This document shows, one piece after another, positions 23,960 to 30,185 of a stretch of 36,337 nt of DNA. Every line of letters begins with the position of its first letter. Positions within the stretch are counted from its first letter, which is position 1. Made by a program: the position numbers and the translations under genes. The DNA lies in contig JANPJD010000007.1 in NCBI GenBank assembly GCA_031425325.1, positions 1 to 36,337 of the forward strand. The letters are read 5' to 3'. The notes beneath the pieces were generated by a model. That model was not told where the DNA came from and searched no databases. It saw nothing but the letters and a program-made list of their open reading frames with translations. The stretch is from Aliitabrizicola sp031425325 (GTDB lineage: Bacteria; Pseudomonadota; Alphaproteobacteria; Rhodobacterales; Rhodobacteraceae).

Positions 23960-25290
23960 TTCCGCAGGCCGCGATCCAGCGAGGCCACGTTGTCGAAGGC
24001 CGGATCGGCGTCCCCAGCAGAAACCGATGCGCCGTCTTCGGGCGGCTGACCCGGGCCTCCTGCATGCGCCGCCTCGATCCCGCGCAAGGCGGCAAGGGCA
24101 GCGCGCAACTCGCCCAAGGTCATCGTCTCTTCCAGATCGACCACGGCCCGATCCTCGCGGATCGCGGCCTGAGCCACTATCATCATGAGCACAAGAACCG
24201 CGGGCAGCAGGTCGATCGCGATGGCCCCGGCCCAGGATGGGATGAAGTCGCCCGCATAGCGCAGCACCGCATCGGCCGACGAAATCGGCTGGTAGGTCGT
24301 CTCTTCCGCCGCCGGAAGGGCGATCACCTCTTGCGCCGCTGCCTGAAGGGATTGCGCGCGCTGGCCCAGAAGCTGAAGAACGGATTCGATGGTGGTCTGC
24401 TGTGCCCCCCGGATCGTGTCGGTGGACCCGTCGAGTTCCGGCAGCACCACCGACGCCGCGAGATCGCGCGCGGCGCGGTCCACCACCGGGGCGACGGACA
24501 GCTGGCGCAGGCGCGCGATGAGACCGGCGAGTCGCACGGATTCCTCGGCGAAGATCACCGACCTTTCGCTCACCGGGCCCGTGGCGGCGGTCAGTTCCCG
24601 CATTCGCGACAGGATGGCGTTCCCCTCGGCGAAGGCCGCCTCGATCTGCGGCCCCTGCGCCTCGATCTGCGCCTCAAGCGCGGCAAGCTCGTCGCCTTTC
24701 GAGGTCAGCACCCGGAACACCGCGCCGCGCCCCGAGGTGCCGGAGAGGTTCCCGTCGGCTTCCTGCAAGGAAAGGTCGTTGAAAGCCTGCCGGGCGCGCG
24801 ACACGTCGAGTTGCAGCCCTTGGCCCGCGACCGCCACGCGGTTCGCCTGTTCGAGTTCGGTCTGGTAGTCGCGGACCGTCAAGGCAAGGTGCTGCTCGAC
24901 CGCAGCCGACCCGGCAAGGGCCGCCGCGTTTAGCCAGGATGACATGGCCACGATGGCGCACGAGCCCAGCGCCATCGTCAGAAGCATCCCGAGGCGCGAC
25001 CGGGCCGTCCGCATCGCGGGCGTCAGGCGGATCATGTAACTCCAGAATACGAAGATCGCGACCGAGACCGCGAGCGAATAGGCGACCGCTGCAAAGAACG
25101 TCAGCGCGCCAGATCCGTCGAGTTGTGCCCGCACGCCGAGATAGGTGTAGATGCCCGACGCGACCGCCAGAACGCCAAGCGCGAGGGGCGCAAAGCTGTC
25201 GAGGGCGGTCAGATGCCCTTCGATCTCTTGTGCCTGGCGCAGCCCCTGCACCTCGGCCCGAGAGGGTCGTCGTCCCTGTGCTTCACCCAT
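23956..25290 (-). CDS. Unrecognised membrane protein with long coiled coil
   Basis: A 444-residue protein I do not recognise. Four hydrophobic segments are seen: about 33-52 (PLALGVLAVASGIYTYLGV), 62-84, 100-125 and, after a long soluble stretch, 362-382 (AIAIDLLPAVLVLMMIVAQA). Residues about 130-345 are helical and heptad-like (VRDYQTELEQANRVAVAGQG, DELAALEAQIEAQGPQIEAA) and probably lie in the periplasm. The acidic C-terminal tail (385-444) would be cytoplasmic. AGGGG lies 6 bp before the ATG. The gene overlaps the ClpP-fold gene, so the pair probably forms a complex, with the coiled coil perhaps a scaffold, substrate or sensor. Topology is reminiscent of chemoreceptor or DUF4407-like proteins, but no family assignment is made. 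Confidence 0.75.
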   Translation of the reverse strand: MGEAQGRRPSRAEVQGLRQAQEIEGHLTALDSFAPLALGVLAVASGIYTYLGVRAQLDGSGALTFFAAVAYSLAVSVAIFVFWSYMIRLTPAMRTARSRLGMLLTMALGSCAIVAMSSWLNAAALAGSAAVEQHLALTVRDYQTELEQANRVAVAGQGLQLDVSRARQAFNDLSLQEADGNLSGTSGRGAVFRVLTSKGDELAALEAQIEAQGPQIEAAFAEGNAILSRMRELTAATGPVSERSVIFAEESVRLAGLIARLRQLSVAPVVDRAARDLAASVVLPELDGSTDTIRGAQQTTIESVLQLLGQRAQSLQAAAQEVIALPAAEETTYQPISSADAVLRYAGDFIPSWAGAIAIDLLPAVLVLMMIVAQAAIREDRAVVDLEETMTLGELRAALAALRGIEAAHAGGPGQPPEDGASVSAGDADPAFDNVASLDRGLRK

Positions 25291-25336
25291 CGCTCACCCC
25301 TGGTCCGCGCTCCTGCGTAGATAGGGACGGGGAGGC

Positions 25337-25366
25337 AACATACAAAACACAAAGTTAAGCGGTCGA
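25337..25366 (-). promoter_or_regulatory. Possible promoter of the coiled-coil/protease pair
   Basis: On the minus strand TCGACC (25361-25366) and TATGTT (25337-25342) are 18 bp apart, in a locally AT-rich stretch about 45 bp before the start codon. The match is moderate. The rest of 25367-25565 shows no gene. Confidence 0.3.
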
Positions 25367-25565
25367 CGGGATGGCTGAGGGATGCGGGCAAAGACGCGGT
25401 TGGGCCCCTGAAGCAAACCGGGATTTGCCAAGCGTGTGGAAGTCTTGGGCAAGGCGATGAGCTTGCTACTCGGCAAGTGCTTGAGCGGGGTTTGCGTAGT
25501 GGTTGTCGAGCGAGCCCGCGTCTCATGCGGGTGACGGCACGCTCAGAGTCCCACGCCTGGACCCG

Positions 25566-26381
25566 TCATAGGCGGCGGGCGTAGACGTCGCCCGAGTTGG
25601 CAGCGAAGGGCAGATCGGCGAGTTCGGCGCGAAGTGTCTCCGCGCTTTGCCATGTCGCATGACGCAGCGCATGGTCTTCGCCGAGGCTCAGGTTGAACTC
25701 GTATCGCGCCAGCGCAGACAGTCGGTCGATGCAGGCCTGCGCGATACCGCGTTGAAGCGTCGTGAACTCGAACGAAAGGGCGGGAAGCGCGATGGACAGC
25801 CCCTCCAACACCGCCAGTTCATGCCCTTCGACGTCGATCTTGACGAAATCGGGCATGCCGTGCCGCGCGATCAGCGCGTCAAGGGTCGTGACGGGAACGG
25901 TGACGACGCGGTCCCAGACCTGGTCTTCCCAGCCTGTTGCCCCGGCGGCGGCCGCAACGAAGTCCGGGTTGGCGGTGGCAACGGTCGGATTTTCCGAGTT
26001 CAGGTGCAGCCTTAGCTCGCCGGGCGCGGCGCCCGCCGACAGGGGCAGAAGCACGACGCCGGGGCATCGCCCGTAGATCAGCCTCAGCGCGCGGTAGACG
26101 CCGGGCTGCGGTTCCAGCGCGACGACCGACGCGCCAAGGCGCAGGAAGCTGCCCGTGCGGTCGCCGACATGCGCGCCGATGTCGAAGACAAGGGTCCCGG
26201 GCGTGACGAAGGTCGCATTTAGCGCGTCCATCCGGGCGGTGCGCGCGCTGTCCCGGTAATAGATGTCCAGCGACCGGCCAATGGCCGCGGTCCCGGGCAG
26301 CCGCGCCCGATGTCGGAGCCGGCTGGTTGCGGGATCATGGCCCGCCCGATCCGATGATTGCGTCTGCATCTGGTCCGTCAT
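25566..26381 (-). CDS. FkbM family SAM-dependent methyltransferase
   Basis: A 271-residue cytoplasmic class I methyltransferase. The SAM site is VFDIGAHVGDRTGSFLRLGA (motif I) followed by VVALEPQPGVYRAL. The FkbM hallmark VPVTTLDALIARHGMPDFVKIDVEGHELAVLEGL lies in the middle, ending with a FEFTTLQ strand. FkbM proteins O-methylate sugars or other small molecules, often in glycan or secondary-metabolite loci. The start is placed at 26381 (MTDQMQTQSSDRAGHD); no good ribosome site precedes it and an ATG four codons later is possible, while the frame upstream of 26381 is open but looks noncoding. No glycosyltransferase is adjacent, so the substrate is unknown. Confidence 0.88.
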   Translation of the reverse strand: MTDQMQTQSSDRAGHDPATSRLRHRARLPGTAAIGRSLDIYYRDSARTARMDALNATFVTPGTLVFDIGAHVGDRTGSFLRLGASVVALEPQPGVYRALRLIYGRCPGVVLLPLSAGAAPGELRLHLNSENPTVATANPDFVAAAAGATGWEDQVWDRVVTVPVTTLDALIARHGMPDFVKIDVEGHELAVLEGLSIALPALSFEFTTLQRGIAQACIDRLSALARYEFNLSLGEDHALRHATWQSAETLRAELADLPFAANSGDVYARRL

Positions 26382-26531
26382 GACGGCACAAACGTTGCAT
26401 GGCCGCCCGCGATCCACAACCGCGACCCCTGCGGCGGATTGGGTCGCGAAGGTAGGTCCACGCCTGCCGCCATCGTGAAGTCTGCCTGGGTGGCGAGGCT
26501 GCCGGGGCAGCGACCCGAGCACGTGGCTCGC

Positions 26532-28436
26532 CTAGACTGCGGTAGAGGTCGGGCGGGCAGGCGCGGCATCGCCGGGGCTGCCCGCGATCAGACCCAACTG
26601 CCGCGGCACGATGCTCAAGGCGCGCAAGGCGTTCAGGATCACCGCCACGTCGATCACCTCTTGCAAGAGCGCGCCCTGCACCGGCGTCAGGTAACCGAAG
26701 GCGGCTGCAACCATGCCCAGCACCGAAAGGCCGAGCCCAGCCGCGACGCTCTGGAGGGCGATGCGTCGCGAGCGCTGGGCGATCTCGATCCCGGCCAGCA
26801 GACGATCCAGACGATCGACCAGCAGCACGACATCCGCCGCTTCGACCGATGCCGCAGCTCCGCGCGCGCCCATGGCGACACCGATGTCTGCAGCGGCCAG
26901 CGCGGGCGCGTCGTTGACGCCGTCGCCCACCATCATGACCGGGCCGTTCTTGCGCTCGGCGAGAACCAGAAGGACCTTCTGGTCCGGCGCGAGGTCGGCC
27001 CGCAGCGCGTCGAGCCCGAGCCCCTCGGTCACCGCCTCGGCAACGGCACGGCGGTCGCCTGTGGCAAGAAGGATGCGCGCCACCCCCAGGCTGCGAAGCC
27101 CGGACATCAGATCAACTGTGCCCGCGCGCAGTGCATCTGCCATCACGATGTGACCGCCCGGCTTTCCGTCGACACCAAGCGCAACCACCACCGAGCCTGC
27201 GTCGGCCATCGCCCGGTCCGGGTCGGGAAGGCCAAGCTGGGCGGTCACGAACGCCTCGCCCCCCACCACGACCCTGCGTCCGGCGATGCTCCCTGCAACG
27301 CCTTCGCCGGGCGTCTCGGTTATGTCCGTGGGGATCGGCAAGGCGATCCCGCGCGCCTGCGCCGCCGCAACGAGGGCCTGCGCGATAGGGTGCTTCGAGG
27401 CCTGATCGAGCGAGGCGGCGAAGTAGAGAACCTCGTCCGTCGACAGATCGCCCTGCCGGTCGATCGACACAATCTGTGGACGCCCGTCCGTCAGCGTGCC
27501 CGTCTTGTCGAGGATCAGCGTCCGGACCCGGGCCAGCGTTTCAAGTGGCCTCGCCCCCTTGATCAGCACACCGAAATGCGCCGCGCGCGACAGACCCGCG
27601 ACCAGGGCTACCGGCACGGCGAGGATCAGAGGGCAGGGCGTCGCCACGACGAGGACAGCCACGGCCCGGATCGGATCGCCCGTGAACCACCAGGCGGCCG
27701 TTGCCAGACCAACCGTGACAGCAAGGAAGAGCAGCGAGAAGCGATCCGCCATCCTGGCCATCGGCGCCTTCGACCGCTGCGCGGCCTCGACCAGCCGGAC
27801 GATCCCGGCGTAGGTGCTGGCCGCTGCCGGTCGCGTGGCCCGAAGGTCGAAGGCCGCGCCCGCATTGGTCGAGCCGCTCATCACCTCTTGCCCGCGTGCC
27901 AGGCGGACGGGCATCGCCTCGCCCGTCAGCGCGGACTGGTCGAGCATCGCCTGCACGGTTTCGACCGTTCCGTCGACCGGGGCCACGTCGCCCTGCCGGA
28001 TCAGCAACAGATCGCCCGGTTCGATGTTGTCGAGCGACACCTCGTCGAGCGCCCCATTGCGATGACGCAGGGCCGTGCGGGGAACGCGCGACAGAAGATC
28101 GCTCATCTCGCGGCGGGCGCGCCCTTGGGCGAAGCTTTCAAGGAAGGTGCCGCCCGAATACATCAGCGCGACCACCGCTGCCGCCAGCGTCTCGCCGAAC
28201 AGCAGTGCCGCCGACATCGAGAGCGCCGCCACGATGTCCAGCCCGACCTCGCCCCGCGCAAGGCTGCGGACGATCTCGACGCAGAGCGCAGCCAGGACAG
28301 GGACGACACCGGCCGTCCACGCGACCCCGGCAAGGTCCGGTTGCCCCGACATCCAAAGTGCGAAGCCGGATATGAGCCCAAGCAGCGCGAGACCCAGAAG
28401 GGCCACGTTCAGGCGATCATGAAACAGCGGTGTCAC
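26532..28436 (-). CDS. P1B-type heavy-metal-translocating ATPase (TPC motif)
   Basis: A 634-residue inner-membrane metal pump. It has the phosphorylation motif DKTGTLTDG (D310), the actuator loop SALTGEAMPV, the N-domain dipeptide SKHPIAQAL, GDGVNDAPAL in the P-domain and GDLLLIRQGDVAPVDG. The sixth-helix metal motif reads TPC (T266-P267-C268) in VVATPCPLILAVPVAL, not the CPC of Cu/Zn/Cd pumps or the SPC of Co pumps. No HMA domain, CxxC or His-rich tail precedes TM1; the protein is short for the family. TPC is associated with the less-known P1B-5 group and with uncharacterised proteobacterial pumps. The start is GTG 28436. It diverges from the zinc-finger protein gene. The metal is unknown. 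Confidence 0.92.
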   Translation of the reverse strand: MTPLFHDRLNVALLGLALLGLISGFALWMSGQPDLAGVAWTAGVVPVLAALCVEIVRSLARGEVGLDIVAALSMSAALLFGETLAAAVVALMYSGGTFLESFAQGRARREMSDLLSRVPRTALRHRNGALDEVSLDNIEPGDLLLIRQGDVAPVDGTVETVQAMLDQSALTGEAMPVRLARGQEVMSGSTNAGAAFDLRATRPAAASTYAGIVRLVEAAQRSKAPMARMADRFSLLFLAVTVGLATAAWWFTGDPIRAVAVLVVATPCPLILAVPVALVAGLSRAAHFGVLIKGARPLETLARVRTLILDKTGTLTDGRPQIVSIDRQGDLSTDEVLYFAASLDQASKHPIAQALVAAAQARGIALPIPTDITETPGEGVAGSIAGRRVVVGGEAFVTAQLGLPDPDRAMADAGSVVVALGVDGKPGGHIVMADALRAGTVDLMSGLRSLGVARILLATGDRRAVAEAVTEGLGLDALRADLAPDQKVLLVLAERKNGPVMMVGDGVNDAPALAAADIGVAMGARGAAASVEAADVVLLVDRLDRLLAGIEIAQRSRRIALQSVAAGLGLSVLGMVAAAFGYLTPVQGALLQEVIDVAVILNALRALSIVPRQLGLIAGSPGDAAPARPTSTAV

Positions 28437-28795
28437 CTGATGACGGTCCCCGCGTCAATTCACAGGCCAAGATCAGGATGGTGCGACAACGCTGCCCCTG
28501 CCCGCCCTGCAACGTTGCTACCTTCAGGAACATCATTGAAGGCACTGAAGCAAGCATCATGCGTCAGATGCACCCCGATCGGGCGGGCATGCCAGGTCAT
28601 CGGTCATTGAACCGGCCGAGCAAGGCCGTCGCGCGTGGTCGGCGAAAGGCGCTACCCCATCCTGATGCAAGATGCTTGATCGCGGGGCAGGAACAGTCAC
28701 ACTGGTGCTTGACCGGCAGGCCGAAGGCGAGGATCGGCCAGGCAGTCAGCACCTGCTGCGGGTCAGCCTTTCATGCCGAACGCGAGGAGGATCGG
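28437..28795. other. Divergent intergenic region, ATPase / DksA-like gene
   Basis: About 360 bp separating two divergent genes. The frame of the zinc-finger gene stays open leftwards to about 28430, but the extra sequence has no family match. No strong promoter, operator palindrome (MerR or ArsR type) or RNA structure is evident. It must contain both promoters. Confidence 0.5.
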
Positions 28796-29113
28796 ATGAT
28801 TTCCCATAGCCAGCGCAGAACACAACTTGAAGACCGTTACGCCGAACTTGAGGCCCGGATTGCGGCAATCGGCGACGAGCTTGACGCAGAGCATTCGCCG
28901 GACTGGGAAGATCTTGCCGTCGAGCGTGAGGATGACGAGGTGCTCGAGGGGGTCGGCAATTCGGCCCAGCAAGAAATGCGGCAGATCGAGGCGGCGCTCG
29001 AGCGCCTCGATTCCGGACAGTACGGCACCTGCACAAGCTGCGGCGAACCGATCACGGAAGAGCGGTTGAACATCCTGCCCTACACGCCATTCTGCCGAAA
29101 CTGCGCCGCTTGA
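28796..29113 (+). CDS. TraR/DksA-type C4 zinc-finger protein
   Basis: A 105-residue cytoplasmic protein. The N-terminal two thirds form a predicted coiled-coil (QRRTQLEDRYAELEARIAAI and NSAQQEMRQIEAALERLDSG), and the C-terminus is a DksA/TraR zinc finger, CTSCGEPITEERLNILPYTP followed by CRNC (CxxC-x17-CxxC). It lacks the longer DksA N-terminal region, so it resembles short DksA-like proteins that enter the RNA polymerase secondary channel and alter promoter choice under stress. GAGGAGG lies 5 bp before the ATG at 28796, which fixes the start. The conserved DxxDxA tip of true DksA is not obvious. It lies divergent from the metal ATPase. Confidence 0.88.
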   Translation: MISHSQRRTQLEDRYAELEARIAAIGDELDAEHSPDWEDLAVEREDDEVLEGVGNSAQQEMRQIEAALERLDSGQYGTCTSCGEPITEERLNILPYTPFCRNCAA

Positions 29114-29446
29114 GCCGCGTGGGCTCGACGATGTGACCCCGGATGCCGCGAGAGATCCGCGGCGAGCGGTCAGGCAACGATCTCAGTCCGGCGCTCCCTG
29201 CGGCGAGGGTCCACACGATGGACATGAAGTAGCTCGAGTCGGCGATCTCGTCGCAGGCGGCTTTGTAGATTGCTTCACCGCAGAGGCCAACCTGTCCACC
29301 GAAATGGCGCAGGCGACAGGTCGCGCGCCCTGACCGTCCCGAGTGAATTTTGACAGCAGTCTTCTGACGGCTCGGGAACATCCACCCGTTGCCAAGGTTG
29401 CCACTCCCGAGCGGGTCCGACCGCTTCGCCAACAAGGAGTGAGACA
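29114..29446. other. Intergenic region with possible antisense coding remnant
   Basis: About 330 bp between the zinc-finger gene and the VPLPA-CTERM gene. On the minus strand, roughly 29160-29300, a frame reads GQVGLCGEAIYKAACDEIAD and onward with strongly G/C third positions, as in real genes here, but it is not recognised, has no good start and runs into the zinc-finger gene. A perfect TTGACA (29350-29355) lies ahead of the next gene without a matching -10. Confidence 0.35.
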
Positions 29447-30115
29447 ATGAGACTGACAACCTACGGTGCGCTATCGGTCGCGGCCGTCCTGATGACCGGG
29501 GCGCAAGCCTCTGCAGCCACGATCGTCTTTGATGATTTCGATATCTCGCAGCGAGCTGTAGACGAGCCGTTCCCGGGCTCGACGAGTTCCAACTCTGTAT
29601 CTTTCGGTGCCGGGACCCGGACCTTCACCGCAGAGAACACCGCCAATGCAGGGGAGGAAGCCGCAGAAGGTGCGACGACGCTGCAAGCGGTCGGCGGAGT
29701 GTTGGCGTTTTCCAACGATGACCAAGCCACAGGAAGTGGCACCGTCACGTACACCAATGTCGGAGATATCTCGAACGGCTCGAATCCGTTCTTCTTCTTC
29801 GACATCGGCGTCTTCGACAACGTTGCAAACTTCATCGCCTCTGCAACCGATGTCGATAACAACACCAGCATCTACGAAGAGCTTCTGACGGGATCTTTCA
29901 GCCCGACCCTGTTCTTCTCACAGTTTGTGGGCAGTGCGGATTTCAACAATCTGGCGACGTTGTCTTTCACCATCGACACAACAGGCGGTGTCGAGGCTGT
30001 TGACGGGTCGCTCGACTCGATCAGCATCTCTGCGATTCCGCTGCCGGCAGGCGGGCTTCTCCTCATTTCCGGGCTGGCCGCGCTCGCGGGGCTGCGCCGC
30101 ACCAAGCGCAGCTGA
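29447..30115 (+). CDS. VPLPA-CTERM sorting-domain surface protein
   Basis: A 222-residue exported protein with a signal peptide (MRLTTYGALSVAAVLMTGAQ, cleavage after ASA). A Ser/Thr/Asn-rich beta-type body follows (about 25-195). The C-terminal sorting signal is IPLPAGGLLLISGLAALAGL followed by RRTKRS: a proline motif, one hydrophobic segment and a basic tail. This is the Rhodobacterales VPLPA-CTERM signal, recognised by a dedicated exosortase (XrtD type) that cleaves or anchors cargo at the envelope, often with polysaccharide production. No exosortase is in this window, so it must be encoded elsewhere. AAGGAG lies 7 bp before the ATG. The body is low in Lys and Cys, typical of extracellular proteins; its role is unknown. 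Confidence 0.92.
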   Translation: MRLTTYGALSVAAVLMTGAQASAATIVFDDFDISQRAVDEPFPGSTSSNSVSFGAGTRTFTAENTANAGEEAAEGATTLQAVGGVLAFSNDDQATGSGTVTYTNVGDISNGSNPFFFFDIGVFDNVANFIASATDVDNNTSIYEELLTGSFSPTLFFSQFVGSADFNNLATLSFTIDTTGGVEAVDGSLDSISISAIPLPAGGLLLISGLAALAGLRRTKRS

Positions 30116-30125
30116 TTACAGAAAT

Positions 30126-30154
30126 GAGTGAAGGCGCGGTTAGCGCCTTCACTC
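30126..30154. terminator. Bidirectional terminator hairpin
   Basis: GAGTGAAGGCGC-GGTTA-GCGCCTTCACTC is a perfect 12-bp stem between the convergent VPLPA-CTERM gene (+) and the aminotransferase fusion gene (-), 10 bp after the former's stop. It is well placed to end both transcripts. Confidence 0.8.
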
Positions 30155-30185
30155 GCAATTCCTCGGTTGGGCCAGTGCGCCGTCT

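Noticed and set aside
26358..28610. Long + strand open frame (750 codons) opposite the metal ATPase
   Set aside because: The minus strand carries all the P-type ATPase motifs; the + frame is an antisense artefact.
29375..29399. GGAAC-N16-GGTT, an EcfG-like stress promoter ahead of the VPLPA-CTERM gene
   Set aside because: The -10 block is GGTT not CGTT, a single imperfect match, and Rhodobacterales generally lack the PhyR-EcfG system as far as I know.
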